Source of the DNA: Mycolicibacterium peregrinum
GTDB taxonomy: Bacteria > Actinomycetota > Actinomycetes > Mycobacteriales > Mycobacteriaceae
Direction of reading: 5' to 3'
Assembly (NCBI RefSeq): GCF_002102345.1
Contig: NZ_LQPP01000016.1
Location: 1 to 64,000, forward strand
DNA: 64,000 nucleotides
The notes under the pieces were generated by a model that saw only the letters and a program-made list of their open reading frames with translations, was not told the origin of the DNA and did no database searches. Positions 15,701-24,435 of this stretch are shown one piece after another. Numbering within the stretch: position 1 is the stretch's first letter; each line of letters opens with the position of its first letter. The position numbers and the translations under genes are program-made.

Positions 15701-17203
15701 ATGAAGCGCACGGTGGCGCGCGTAGGCCAAGCCGGCGCAGCCGGTGTCCTCATCGCCCTCGGCATCGGACTGGGCGCCTATAACTCCTGGTGGGTGGCGC
15801 TGCTGGCGTCGCTTCCACTGATCGTCGGGGGAGTCGCGCTGATGCCCCGGCCATCACGCGTGTCCGAACTCGATCCGTTCGCCGAGCACACCCTCGGCGA
15901 AATGGTGCCGGTACGGGTCGACGCACTGACCCGCAGTAGCCTCGCCGAGGATGATCTGCAGCCGACGTTGGTGACCGCGACGATCAGCCCGCCGCACGAT
16001 ACCGCCTATCAGGCGCGGTGGATCACCTCGATGTCGCGCGGTGACTTCCGGTCCCTGGCCGACAGCCCGGATACCGTGTTGCCCCCCAGGCGGCTGCCGC
16101 CCCGCGAGCCGGCCCGCCCACCCGAGTTCCACGATCAGCCCGGCAAGTGGGCGGTGATCTATCCGGCGGTCACCATGCTGGTCGCGGTCACGGTGCTCTT
16201 CGGCGTCGGCGATGCCTGGCACATCTCGCTCAGCAGCGCATCGGCCCCCGCGGCGCCGCGTGCCGAGACCGGGCCCAAGTCCAAGAGCATGAATCTGAAT
16301 GTCCGCCGGGACGGCATGATCCGCGCGATTACCGCGCAGTTCGGCCCGGCAGCGGCCAACAATCTGCTCGATGTCCGCCTCACCGGCAGCGGGTCGGATT
16401 ACGGGACAGTGCTCGACCCGACCAACGGCGACACGACGACCGTGTACATCAACAACGGCGGAGATGCCTTCACCACACCATCGCCGCGGGTTCAGCGCAG
16501 AGACAGCACATTTCTCGCTACCGACATCGCGTCGACCGATCTGAACGCGATCGTCGACAAGATGGTCCGCCAACTTGATGCACAGGGCCGCCTCAGCACG
16601 CTGGACACCCTGGAGATCAAGCGGTCAGCCCCTGGCGCTCCGGTGATTCTGACCGGTACTTTCGGCACCAAGACCATCGACGCGCTGCCCGACGGCACCG
16701 TGGGCGAAATCTTCGACCCGGCCGACTTCGCGGTCTCGTTCCAGAAGGCGCGAGACGGCTTGGCGCTGGCGGGGATCGCCCCCTCGGACCGGGTGCTGAC
16801 CAACTTCGAGATCCGGGGCACCCACCGGGCCACACCGACAGCGCGCCCGAGCGAAGTCCAGACCAACGGCGGTGTGATGCTCGATTTCCAGACCGGTGAC
16901 CGCGCCGGCCAGATCATCGTCGTACCGGGAGAGTTGCCCGAGATCACCGACCAGTCGTACAACTCGGGACGGCAGACCTTCTCCTTCGATGACATCTCGC
17001 AGGAGGCTTTCGAATCCGTTCGCGCACAGGCGATGCAACGCGGCGCCCTGGAACCCTACGAACGCGAGGCCGTCGACATCTGGCTGACGGACCGGGAGAT
17101 CGACGAGCACCGGTTGGCGATCCGGATCGAGCTGGCGGGTGTCGAAGAGGCGACGGGGACGTACTCGCTCACCGGCGAATTCCTCGCGCCGGGCGCCATC
17201 TGA
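15701..17203 (+). CDS. Membrane-anchored conserved hypothetical protein
   Basis: A 500-residue protein with two adjacent N-terminal membrane helices (about 10-45), a cytosolic-like segment (about 50-145), a third helix (about 150-172, WAVIYPAVTMLVAVTVLFGV) and a large extracytoplasmic domain to the end. The latter contains two similar sections with NLLDVRLTGSGSD and HRLAIRIELAG. No catalytic motif is recognised. It ends 54 bases before the stop of a convergent membrane protein of equally unknown role; perfect hairpin arms start at its stop codon. ATG 15701 is preferred; GTG 15683 would add six residues. Confidence 0.65.
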   Translation: MKRTVARVGQAGAAGVLIALGIGLGAYNSWWVALLASLPLIVGGVALMPRPSRVSELDPFAEHTLGEMVPVRVDALTRSSLAEDDLQPTLVTATISPPHDTAYQARWITSMSRGDFRSLADSPDTVLPPRRLPPREPARPPEFHDQPGKWAVIYPAVTMLVAVTVLFGVGDAWHISLSSASAPAAPRAETGPKSKSMNLNVRRDGMIRAITAQFGPAAANNLLDVRLTGSGSDYGTVLDPTNGDTTTVYINNGGDAFTTPSPRVQRRDSTFLATDIASTDLNAIVDKMVRQLDAQGRLSTLDTLEIKRSAPGAPVILTGTFGTKTIDALPDGTVGEIFDPADFAVSFQKARDGLALAGIAPSDRVLTNFEIRGTHRATPTARPSEVQTNGGVMLDFQTGDRAGQIIVVPGELPEITDQSYNSGRQTFSFDDISQEAFESVRAQAMQRGALEPYEREAVDIWLTDREIDEHRLAIRIELAGVEEATGTYSLTGEFLAPGAI

Positions 17204-17276
17204 ACTCAGTGGGGCTTGGCCGCCACTGAGTTCAGCTCGGCCTTGCGGCCACTGAGTTCAGCTCGGCCTTGCGGCC
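17201..17276. terminator. Bidirectional hairpin with 26-bp tandem duplication
   Basis: TGAACTCAGTGG (17201-17212) pairs perfectly with CCACTGAGTTCA (17223-17234), giving a 12-bp stem with a 10-base loop that begins with the plus-strand stop codon. A 26-base unit (17225-17250) is repeated exactly at 17251-17276, so a second pairing arm exists at 17249-17260, overlapping the stop codon of the minus-strand gene. There is no T-tract; it is probably a shared terminator of convergent genes. Confidence 0.7.
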
Positions 17277-18352
17277 TCGATGGCGCGCCGGGTGACGCCT
17301 TCCAGTTGCGCCAGTTGGACTTTGGGTGGATGCAGGATGCCGCGGTCGACGAGTTTGGTGACGATGTCGCGGACCCGGCCGTAGTAGGTGGCCTGCTCAG
17401 CGGGTGTGGTGCTCGACATGGCGTGGTTGTAGAGCTTGAGTGCGGTGTCCAGTTCGGCGCGTTCGGTCGCATCCAGATAGGACGTGGCGACCTTCTTCCC
17501 GTGCGATTCGCAGGCGATCCAGGCCCGGCGCAGCGTCACCACCGCCTGCTGGTAGGCGTCCGCGAGTCCACGGTTGCCCGGGTAGTCCTCGGTGCGCAAG
17601 GCCTGCGCCTCGTCGAGCGCGACGTGGAACGTCTGTGTGGGTTCGACAGTCACGTCGGTGATCGCGGGGTAGCGCAACAGCATCGCCGGGTCGAGTTCGT
17701 AGGCGCCGTACGCGTCGAGGATGTCGTTGTGGCGCCGGGCCGCTTCCTCCCACAATCTCCGCGCCGCGTCGTCGGTCCCAGCGTCGGCGATCCGCGATCC
17801 CGAAACCGGCGCCTCCACCCCGGGTTCGGAGTCGGGCAGCGCCGATTCCAAACGGCGGAGGATCTCGGCCGCCGCGGGGTCGGACCCGACGACGGCCACC
17901 CGCCATTCCTCGTTGCCGGCGTCGGTGGTGAAGGTCAGCGTCACGTACTTCTGTCCGCGCACCGTCAAGCGCCGACCATCGGTCGTGGTTGCGTCGGCCG
18001 GTCCCGCCTGACTTGCTGCGATCAGTGACGACAGCGGGTGGCTGACGATCCCGCGTAACTCATCGCCGAGATAGACGGTGTCGTCATCGACGGTGATCAG
18101 CACCGCGCCTGGCTTCCCCAACCGTCCGTAGGCCACTGCGGCCAGTCCGGCAGCGATGAATATCGCCACAACAACGGCAGTGACGAGTCCCGACACTTCG
18201 GCGTAGCTGAGCGCCACCAGCGCGACCATCCCGGTCAACAGCGCGGTGCCCGACGCGACGGCGGACATCCGATGACGGCCGGTCAGATACTCGGTCCGAG
18301 CAGTCACGGGGACCATCCGGGCGTCCTCGGCAGAGTTCATCCGCCTGAGCAT
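17258..18352 (-). CDS. Membrane protein of unknown function
   Basis: A 364-residue protein with two membrane helices near the N-terminus (about 31-75, with TALLTGMVALVALSYAEVSGLVTAVVVAIF split by a short turn). A PH-like section follows (about 80-165: VLITVDDDTVYLGDELRGIVSHPLSSL, KYVTLTFTTDAG), then a helical C-terminal half with many Glu/Arg/Asp residues. I do not recognise the family. The start is uncertain: ATG 18352, 18340 or 18316. Its final codons lie in a duplicated 26-base unit that also forms the terminator stem. Confidence 0.6.
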   Translation of the reverse strand: MLRRMNSAEDARMVPVTARTEYLTGRHRMSAVASGTALLTGMVALVALSYAEVSGLVTAVVVAIFIAAGLAAVAYGRLGKPGAVLITVDDDTVYLGDELRGIVSHPLSSLIAASQAGPADATTTDGRRLTVRGQKYVTLTFTTDAGNEEWRVAVVGSDPAAAEILRRLESALPDSEPGVEAPVSGSRIADAGTDDAARRLWEEAARRHNDILDAYGAYELDPAMLLRYPAITDVTVEPTQTFHVALDEAQALRTEDYPGNRGLADAYQQAVVTLRRAWIACESHGKKVATSYLDATERAELDTALKLYNHAMSSTTPAEQATYYGRVRDIVTKLVDRGILHPPKVQLAQLEGVTRRAIEAARPS

Positions 18353-18418
18353 ACGGTCGCGGCGAGGTGGTCGTTCCGCACGCGCCGCGGCGCAACCGCG
18401 TCAACATGACGCTTGCGA

Positions 18419-18437
18419 TGACATCAAAATGATGTCA
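18419..18437. promoter_or_regulatory. Palindromic operator of RHH/DUF4097 operon
   Basis: TGACATCA (18419-18426) and TGATGTCA (18430-18437) form a perfect 8-bp inverted repeat around AAA, ending 10 bases before the start codon of the ribbon-helix-helix gene. A further TGACA follows at 18441-18445. Ribbon-helix-helix proteins usually bind such short-spaced palindromes and repress their own genes, so autoregulation is the likely meaning. Confidence 0.6.
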
Positions 18438-18447
18438 CCATGACACC

Positions 18448-18921
18448 ATGGATTTGCAGCCGTATGTCGACACCGTCCGGCACGAACTGAGCGTGGCTGC
18501 CGCGGCCGGCGGGCCCGAGGCCGAGGCGCTCGCCGAGCGGCTCACCGCGCCGCTGGAATCGGCACTGCGTCTGGCTCTGCTGGAGGCGCTGTCCGAAGCG
18601 GCCGAGCAGATCACGCGTGAACTCGCTCCCGGATCAGTGCATGTCCGGCTCGCCGGGCGTGACCCCGAGTTCACGGTGCAGCCCGCTGAGGCCGACACTC
18701 CCACGCCGCCCGTCGTGGACGTTCCCGACGACGGTGACGGCGGTACCTGGCGTGTGTCACTACGACTCCCGGAGAGCCTGCGCGCCGGGGTGGAGGGCGC
18801 CGCCCGACGCGAAGGTGTGTCGGTGAACGGCTGGCTGGTGCGTTCCGTTGCGACCGCCCTCGGTGGGGTCGGGAGCCCGGCCCGGTCCGCAGGCAAGAGC
18901 TTCAGCGGCTGGGTCCGCTGA
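18448..18921 (+). CDS. HicB-like ribbon-helix-helix protein
   Basis: A 157-residue protein. An Ala/Glu-rich helical N-terminal part (about 1-60) and an acidic linker precede a C-terminal ribbon-helix-helix unit (about 100-140). This has a strand WRVSLRLPESL, a helix containing VEGAARREG and a second helix SVNGWLVRSVATAL. That unit is the Arc/CopG/HicB-antitoxin DNA-binding fold. No HicA-type toxin gene is adjacent, so it is more likely a transcription regulator than an antitoxin. It lies 20 bases before the DUF4097 gene, with AGGAGAAA as that gene's RBS, and has a palindrome in its own leader. Confidence 0.72.
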   Translation: MDLQPYVDTVRHELSVAAAAGGPEAEALAERLTAPLESALRLALLEALSEAAEQITRELAPGSVHVRLAGRDPEFTVQPAEADTPTPPVVDVPDDGDGGTWRVSLRLPESLRAGVEGAARREGVSVNGWLVRSVATALGGVGSPARSAGKSFSGWVR

Positions 18922-18941
18922 CCTATCGACAGGAGAAACCA

Positions 18942-19751
18942 ATGCCCAAGTTCCATACCCCCGATCCCATTACCGTCGTCGTCGAGGTGGTGTCCGGTGC
19001 GGTGCACCTGACGGCCACCGACCGGGACGACACCGTCGTCGACATCGGTCCGCGCGACCCCGACCGCGCGTCCGACGTGCGAGCGGCCGAGCAGGCCCGC
19101 ATCGATTTCCACAACGGCACCCTCGTGGTGACGGCCGGGAGAAAGATGCTGTCGCTGGGGCGCGGGGGAGCGGTCCGCGTAGACATCGCCCTGCCCGCCC
19201 GTTCCCAGCTGGACCTGTCGTCGGCTTCGGCAGGTATCGACGCGGACGGCGTGTACTCGGACTGCCGCTTCGCTTCGGCCAGCGGCGCGATACGAGTGGC
19301 CATGGTCATGGGGAACATCAAGGCGGACAGTGCTTCCGGTGATATCGCGATCGGCGATCTGGTGGGTAACGCGCGGATCGCCACGGCCTCCGGCGACGCG
19401 ACGATCGACCGTGTCGAGGGCGACGTGAAGTTCCAGGCGGCCAGCGGCAGCCTCACCGTCGGGACCTTGCGCGGCCACGCCAAGCACCAGGCTGCGTCGG
19501 GTTCTGCCACCGTCGCTGTCGCGGTCAACGGTGCCCTGAGCGCGCAAACCGGCAGCGGTGAGGTCGAAGTCGGTATTCCGGAGGGGACGGCGGCGCGGCT
19601 CGAACTGAAGACCCACTCCGGCACCGTCGACAACGGGTTGCAGTCCTCGGCCGGGCCGGCAGATGGCGACGAGACATTCCGGCTGCAGGCCCGCACCGGG
19701 TCGGGAGACATCTCGATCCGCCGTGCCGTCGCGTCGGCGGCAGGGTCCTAG
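18942..19751 (+). CDS. DUF4097 beta-strand repeat protein
   Basis: A 269-residue right-handed beta-helix-like protein built of repeated turns of the kind ASGAIRVA, ASGDIAIGDL, ASGDATIDRVEG, ASGSLTVGTL, ASGSATVAV, GSGEVEVG, HSGTVDNG and GSGDISIRR. This (S/A)SG-x-(hydrophobic)-x-(hydrophobic) rhythm defines DUF4097. No signal peptide or lipobox is visible, so it is probably cytosolic despite resembling cell-surface adhesin-like folds. The role is unknown. It is co-transcribed with the RHH regulator and shares a CTAG tetranucleotide with the convergent next gene. Confidence 0.85.
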   Translation: MPKFHTPDPITVVVEVVSGAVHLTATDRDDTVVDIGPRDPDRASDVRAAEQARIDFHNGTLVVTAGRKMLSLGRGGAVRVDIALPARSQLDLSSASAGIDADGVYSDCRFASASGAIRVAMVMGNIKADSASGDIAIGDLVGNARIATASGDATIDRVEGDVKFQAASGSLTVGTLRGHAKHQAASGSATVAVAVNGALSAQTGSGEVEVGIPEGTAARLELKTHSGTVDNGLQSSAGPADGDETFRLQARTGSGDISIRRAVASAAGS

Positions 19752-20200
19752 GCCGGATCGAACCGAAACACGGTCAACCGCCCTGCCAGTGCCTCGAACT
19801 CGTCGGGTGTGCCGTCGACCACCAGGCCGCTGCGCTTGGCGAAGCCGACGCCGACCGGAACCTTGATCGCGAACGCCCGCAGCACGGGACGGGACTGGTC
19901 CGGCGTGAGTTCGACGATCCTGACCGTCCGGGACCGTCGGCCCCGCGTCAGGGTTCCGGTATGGGCGGCACGGGCGTTGGCCGCCCATACCGAACCGGGG
20001 TAGCCCGCAACGGTGTAGAGCCCGCCGTCGTGATCGAACGGCGTCATCGGTGTGCTGCGGGGTTTGCCCGTCCTGCGCCCCGGGACCGTCAACACCATGG
20101 CAGGACCGGTCGGGAGCCCGAGGCGCTGCACCGCCATCATCACCTTGTTCATCGGCTTGAGCCAGCGCGGTGGGTGCGGCTCGGTCCTGTTCTCTGACAT
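19748..20200 (-). CDS. Deazaflavin (F420)-dependent nitroreductase-family protein
   Basis: A 150-residue split-barrel protein of the Ddn/FDR-B type. PGRRTGKPRSTPMTP is the family's F420-binding signature, followed by DGGLYTVAGYPG and W-x-x-N-x-x-A. Members use F420H2 to reduce diverse compounds, and the pro-drug activator Ddn belongs here. The N-terminus carries a Trp-Leu-Lys-Pro-Met stretch that often contacts membrane. GGAGGA precedes the ATG. It lies just downstream of the NmrA-like gene on the same strand (12 bases) and may share its ECF-dependent promoter. Confidence 0.88.
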   Translation of the reverse strand: MSENRTEPHPPRWLKPMNKVMMAVQRLGLPTGPAMVLTVPGRRTGKPRSTPMTPFDHDGGLYTVAGYPGSVWAANARAAHTGTLTRGRRSRTVRIVELTPDQSRPVLRAFAIKVPVGVGFAKRSGLVVDGTPDEFEALAGRLTVFRFDPA

Positions 20201-20212
20201 ATCTTGTCCTCC

Positions 20213-21064
20213 TTAACTATTGGAACTAATGGCGAACAGCCCACGATGTGCGTCGACCCATTCGGCGAACGTGGTCGCAGGGCGTCCGAGGATCTTGTCG
20301 ACCTCGTGGGTGACCAGGGCCGGACGTTCGACGGTGTCGGCCAACAGCCCCATGTACGCATCGGCGAACGCCGCCGGAAAGCCCAGATCGACGAACCGCT
20401 GCCGCACCACGTCGGTGGGCACCTCGCGGTAGCGCAGCGGCCGGTCGAGCACGCGCCCAATCGTGGTGACCAGTTCGCTGTTGGTCAGCGCCTGCGGTCC
20501 GGTCAGCGGAATGCGCTGTCCCACAAGGTCGTCGGTGAGCAGCGCGACCGCGGCGACGGCGGAGATGTCGGCATCCACGATCACCGCTGTGGATGCCTCG
20601 GCGTACGGGCCGTTCACCACATCGCCGGCCCGGATCTGCGCCGACCACATGCCTGCGAAGTTGGAGGCGAACACCGTGGGGCGCAGGCTGACCCACTCCA
20701 GACCCGAGGCCACGGCCAACTGCTCGACTTCGCGGTTGCGGTCCCCGCGCACACGTGACGGCTGCCGGGAATCGTCGTCGTCGGCATTGATCGCCGACAA
20801 CGCGACGAGGCGTTGCACGCCCGCGGCGCGGGCCAGTTCGACCGTCGTGGCCAATTCCTGCCCCAAAGCACGGGAGTTGAGAAAAACCGCCGAGGCGCCT
20901 GCCACGCCGTCGGCGACAGATCGGGCGAGTTCGACGTCGGGCGGAAACCCGGCGGTTTCGGGGCTTCGGGTGACCGCACGCACGTGGGCACCGGCACGGA
21001 CGAGTTCGGTGACAAGCGGGCGGCCGACATTGCCGGTTGCACCCGTGACGAGAATTGTGTTCAT
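20213..21064 (-). CDS. NmrA-like NAD(P)-binding oxidoreductase/epimerase
   Basis: A 283-residue atypical SDR. It opens with ILVTGATGNVGRPLVTEL (GxxGxxG), continues with VRAVTRSP and LSAIN, and has the NmrA-like segment LRPTVFASNF, lacking the classical YxxxK. Such proteins bind NAD(P) and act as reductases or redox sensors. It is transcribed divergently from an ECF sigma factor with a C-terminal extension. ECF41-group sigma factors are typically found beside carboxymuconolactone decarboxylases, oxidoreductases or epimerases, so this is the likely target gene. The start codon lies 10 bases after a CGTC element, so its mRNA is probably leaderless. Confidence 0.85.
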   Translation of the reverse strand: MNTILVTGATGNVGRPLVTELVRAGAHVRAVTRSPETAGFPPDVELARSVADGVAGASAVFLNSRALGQELATTVELARAAGVQRLVALSAINADDDDSRQPSRVRGDRNREVEQLAVASGLEWVSLRPTVFASNFAGMWSAQIRAGDVVNGPYAEASTAVIVDADISAVAAVALLTDDLVGQRIPLTGPQALTNSELVTTIGRVLDRPLRYREVPTDVVRQRFVDLGFPAAFADAYMGLLADTVERPALVTHEVDKILGRPATTFAEWVDAHRGLFAISSNS

Positions 21065-21073
21065 GCCATCAAG

Positions 21074-21136
21074 GACGGGGCGGTCGTCCGAAAAGTTACG
21101 ACCGCGGTCGGTAACTTTTCGGCCCGTTGATTCGTC
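21074..21136. promoter_or_regulatory. Mirror-image divergent ECF-type promoters
   Basis: On the plus strand GTAAC (21111-21115) is followed after exactly 17 bases by CGTC (21133-21136). On the minus strand GTAAC (21099-21095) is followed after exactly 17 bases by CGTC (21077-21074). The -35 elements belong to a palindrome, CCGAAAAGTTAC (21088-21099) / GTAACTTTTCGG (21111-21122), with CGACCGCGGTCG between. This is what an autoregulated ECF sigma factor driving itself and one divergent target would leave. Start codons lie 8-9 bases after each CGTC. Confidence 0.75.
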
Positions 21137-21144
21137 ATAGACAC

Positions 21145-21999
21145 ATGAACGGATCAGCGGGTCTCGAGTCGGCTTGGCGCGGGCACCACCCGTACCTGGT
21201 CAATCTCGCCTATCAGATGCTGGGCGACATCGGCGATGCCGAGGATGTCGCTCAGGAGGCGTTCCTGCGGCTGGCCCGCGCCGACCAGGAACATCTCGAT
21301 GATGTCCGGGCCTGGTTGACGGTGGTGACCGGACGGCTCTGCCTCGATCACGTTCGATCGGCCCGTTCCCGGCTTGAGCGCCCCGATCCGGGCGTCGTCC
21401 TGGAATCCACGGCGTCGGCGGACGCGGATCCGGCCGACCGGGTCACGCTCGACGACGAGGTGCGCGCCGCCTTGTTCGAGGTGCTGAACCGCCTCAGCCC
21501 CGGGGAGCGCGTGGCATTCGTGCTGCACGATGTCTTTGCGATGCCGTTCGACGAGATCGCCGAGACGGTAGGCAGGCCCGTGGGGACCTGCCGGCAGCTG
21601 GCCCGCCGCGCCAGGGCGAAGTTCACCACCGCCGCGCACCGGCCGGTCGACGTCGCCGTCATCGAACACCGCCAGGTGATGGAGAAGTTCATCTCCGCCT
21701 GCGCCACCGGCGACGTGCAGGCGCTGACCGCGGTGCTCGACCCGACCGTGTGGGGCGTCGGTACGGTCCTCGCCGATCCGGCGCCGCCCCCGCAGATCAA
21801 CCACGGCCCCGGCGCCGTCGCGACGAATTTGCTGCGCTACCTGGGACCGGGCGCGACCCTGGTGTGCGGGGCAGCCGGGGAGCCGGTTCTCCTGGCATAC
21901 GATCGCCGCCGGCTGTTCGCGGTTGTCGCCCTGACCATCCGCGACGGCCTGGTGCTCAAGATCGAGGCCACCGCCGACCCGTCGGCTCGGATGCATTAG
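21145..21999 (+). CDS. ECF sigma factor with SnoaL-like C-terminal domain (SigJ/ECF41 type)
   Basis: A 284-residue sigma factor. Region 2 is about 10-75 (YLVNLAYQMLGDIGDAEDVAQEAFLRL). Region 4 is about 108-160 (LFEVLNRLSPGERVAFVLHDVFAMPFDEIAETVGRPVGTCRQLARRAR split across helices). From about 170 to the end a SnoaL-like domain follows (EKFISACATGDVQALTAVLDPTVW, LFAVVALTIRDGLVLKIEATADP). In ECF41/SigJ-type factors this fused domain controls activity instead of a separate anti-sigma factor, and none is encoded here. ATG 21145 is chosen because CGTC lies 8 bases upstream. Confidence 0.88.
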   Translation: MNGSAGLESAWRGHHPYLVNLAYQMLGDIGDAEDVAQEAFLRLARADQEHLDDVRAWLTVVTGRLCLDHVRSARSRLERPDPGVVLESTASADADPADRVTLDDEVRAALFEVLNRLSPGERVAFVLHDVFAMPFDEIAETVGRPVGTCRQLARRARAKFTTAAHRPVDVAVIEHRQVMEKFISACATGDVQALTAVLDPTVWGVGTVLADPAPPPQINHGPGAVATNLLRYLGPGATLVCGAAGEPVLLAYDRRRLFAVVALTIRDGLVLKIEATADPSARMH

Positions 22000-22032
22000 G
22001 GAACGCCCATCGCAGCGCGGCACAATGGACAG

Positions 22033-23205
22033 GTGAGCGACAGAATGCGTGTGCTGATACTCGGCAGCACCGGATCGATCGGCACCCAGGCGCTCGAGGT
22101 CATCGCGGCCAACCCTGACCGGTTCGAGGTCGTCGGCCTGGCAGCCGGTGGGGGTAACCCCGACCTGCTCGCCGCCCAGCGCGCCGCGACCGGCGTCACC
22201 AACATCGCGGTGGCCGACGCGGCCGCGGCGGAGAAGGTCGGCGACGTGACCTATGCCGGGCCCGACGCGGTCACCCGGCTGGTAGAGAACACCGAGGCCG
22301 ATATCGTGCTCAACGCACTGGTCGGGGCATTGGGGCTGGCGCCGACGCTGGCCGCCCTGGCCACCGGTGCCCGGCTTGCCCTGGCCAACAAGGAGTCACT
22401 GGTCGCGGGCGGCCCCCTGGTGCTCAAGGCGGCTGCGCCGGGGCAGATCGTTCCGGTCGACTCCGAACATTCCGCGATGGCCCAGTGCCTGCGCGGCGGC
22501 ACCGCCGACGAGGTCGCCAAGATCGTGCTGACCGCGTCCGGCGGTCCGTTCCTCGGATGGTCGGCCGCCGACCTGGAATCGGTCACCCCGGAGCAGGCCG
22601 GCAAGCATCCGACCTGGTCGATGGGCCCGATGAACACGCTGAACTCGGCGACCCTGATCAACAAGGGCCTGGAGTTGATCGAAACCCATCTCCTGTTCGG
22701 CATCGACTACGACCGCATCGAGGTCGTGGTCCATCCGCAGTCGATCGTGCACTCGATGGCCACCTTCACCGACGGCTCGACACTGGCCCAGGCCAGCCCG
22801 CCGGACATGAAACTGCCCATCGCGCTGGCCCTTGGCTGGCCGGAGCGGGTGGCCGGCGCGGCCCTGGCCTGCGATTTCACCACGGCATCCACCTGGGAAT
22901 TCCTGCCGCTGGACAACGAGGTGTTCCCCGCGGTGAACCTGGCGCGGGCGGCCGGAACCCGCGGTGGCTGCCTGACCGCGGTCTACAACGCGGCCAACGA
23001 AGAAGCGGCAGAAGCGTTCCTCTCGGACCGGATCCCGTTCCCGGCGATCGTCGACACCGTCGGTGACGTGTTGCACGCTGCCGACCAGTGGGCTGCCGAA
23101 CCCGCTACCGTGGAAGAAGTACTCGACGCGCAGCGGTGGGCCAAAGAAACGGCACGTCGCTTCGTCGAGGAGAAATCCACGAGAAAAGGGCTCGTCACCA
23201 AATGA
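22033..23205 (+). CDS. dxr: 1-deoxy-D-xylulose 5-phosphate reductoisomerase
   Basis: A 390-residue MEP-pathway enzyme that converts DXP to MEP with NADPH and a divalent metal. It carries GSTGSIG at 11-17 for NADPH, the LANKESLV loop, metal-binding VDSEHSA, the catalytic-loop SGGPF and the substrate-binding [16 protein letters not shown] block. GTG 22033 gives the normal N-terminus. Its stop overlaps the rip1 ATG, and ispG follows, so the MEP genes dxr and ispG flank the membrane protease as in M. tuberculosis. CACAAT lies six bases upstream of the GTG and may be a weak -10 element. Confidence 0.98.
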   Translation: MSDRMRVLILGSTGSIGTQALEVIAANPDRFEVVGLAAGGGNPDLLAAQRAATGVTNIAVADAAAAEKVGDVTYAGPDAVTRLVENTEADIVLNALVGALGLAPTLAALATGARLALANKESLVAGGPLVLKAAAPGQIVPVDSEHSAMAQCLRGGTADEVAKIVLTASGGPFLGWSAADLESVTPEQAGKHPTWSMGPMNTLNSATLINKGLELIETHLLFGIDYDRIEVVVHPQSIVHSMATFTDGSTLAQASPPDMKLPIALALGWPERVAGAALACDFTTASTWEFLPLDNEVFPAVNLARAAGTRGGCLTAVYNAANEEAAEAFLSDRIPFPAIVDTVGDVLHAADQWAAEPATVEEVLDAQRWAKETARRFVEEKSTRKGLVTK

Positions 23206-24422
23206 TGTTCGTTATCGGCATCGCGCTGTTCGCGCTGGCCATCCTGGTATCGGTGGCCCTGCACGAATGCGGGCACATGTGGGTGGCGCGCGCCACCGGC
23301 ATGAAGGTGCGACGCTACTTCGTGGGCTTCGGCCCGACGCTCTGGTCGACGCGGCGGCCCAACCGACTGGGGGAGACCGAATACGGCCTCAAGGCCATCC
23401 CGCTGGGTGGGTTCTGCGACATCGCCGGCATGACGTCGGTCGACGAGATCGCACCCGAAGACCGGCCGTATGCGATGTACAAGCAGAAGGTGTGGAAGCG
23501 CGTCGCGGTGTTGTTCGCCGGGCCCGCGATGAACTTCATCATCGGGTTCGTGCTCCTCTACGCGGTCGCGATCATGTGGGGCCTGCCCAACATCAATCAG
23601 CCCATGACTGCAAAGGTCGGCGAAACCGGTTGTGTGGCAGCACAACTGAGCCTCGACAAGATGGGTGAGTGCACCGGGCCCGGTCCCGCCGCGCTGGCCG
23701 GTATCCAGGCCGGCGACGAGATCGTCAAGGTCGGCGACACTCCAGTCTCGGATTTCAAGCAGATGGCCACCGAGATCCGCAAGCTCAACGGCCCGGTATC
23801 GATCGAACTCAAGCGCGACGGTCAGACCATCACGACCGTCGTCGACGTGACCCAGACAAAGCGGTTCACCAGCACGGAGGCCAAGGAGGCCACCACCGTC
23901 GGCGCCATCGGCGTCAGCGAGGCCAGGGGTGAGCCGCCGACGCAGTACAACGCGATCACCGCGGTGCCCGCCACGTTCTCGTTCACCGGCGATCTCGCGG
24001 TCGAGCTCGGTAAGTCGCTGGCCAAGATCCCGACCAAGATCGGTGCGCTGGTGCACGCGATCGGCGGCGGTGAGCGCGACAAGGAGACCCCGATCAGCGT
24101 CGTCGGCGCGAGCATCATCGGCGGCGAGACGGTCGAGGCCGGGCTGTGGGTGGCGTTCTGGTTCTTCCTGGCGCAGTTGAACTTTGTGCTCGGGGCCATC
24201 AACCTGGTGCCGCTGCTTCCGTTCGACGGCGGCCACATCGCGGTCGCGACGTACGAGAAGATCCGCAATATGTTCCGTGCGGCCCGCGGCAAAGTCGCCG
24301 CAGGTCCGGTCAATTACCTCAAACTCATGCCCGCCACCTATGTGGTGTTGCTGGTGGTGGTCAGCTACATGCTGTTGACCGTGACCGCCGACCTGGTCAA
24401 CCCGCTCAGCATCTTCGACTAG
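23202..24422 (+). CDS. rip1: Site-2 intramembrane metalloprotease Rip1
   Basis: A 406-residue S2P/RseP-type zinc protease. HECGH at 21-25 in the first membrane helix is the HExxH zinc motif. Further helices lie near 105-127, 325-350 and the C-terminus, and [12 protein letters not shown] supplies the third zinc ligand. A PDZ domain spans about 155-235 ([13 protein letters not shown]). Rip1 cleaves membrane anti-sigma factors and thereby releases sigma factors that control the cell envelope and stress response. ATGATG overlaps the dxr stop; either Met may be used. Confidence 0.97.
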   Translation: MMFVIGIALFALAILVSVALHECGHMWVARATGMKVRRYFVGFGPTLWSTRRPNRLGETEYGLKAIPLGGFCDIAGMTSVDEIAPEDRPYAMYKQKVWKRVAVLFAGPAMNFIIGFVLLYAVAIMWGLPNINQPMTAKVGETGCVAAQLSLDKMGECTGPGPAALAGIQAGDEIVKVGDTPVSDFKQMATEIRKLNGPVSIELKRDGQTITTVVDVTQTKRFTSTEAKEATTVGAIGVSEARGEPPTQYNAITAVPATFSFTGDLAVELGKSLAKIPTKIGALVHAIGGGERDKETPISVVGASIIGGETVEAGLWVAFWFFLAQLNFVLGAINLVPLLPFDGGHIAVATYEKIRNMFRAARGKVAAGPVNYLKLMPATYVVLLVVVSYMLLTVTADLVNPLSIFD

Positions 24423-24435
24423 GAGATCTCATCTC

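Noticed and set aside
18448..19751. RHH plus DUF4097 as a classical HicAB toxin-antitoxin system
   Set aside because: No HicA-like double-stranded-RNA-binding toxin is present; the partner is a 269-residue beta-helix protein.
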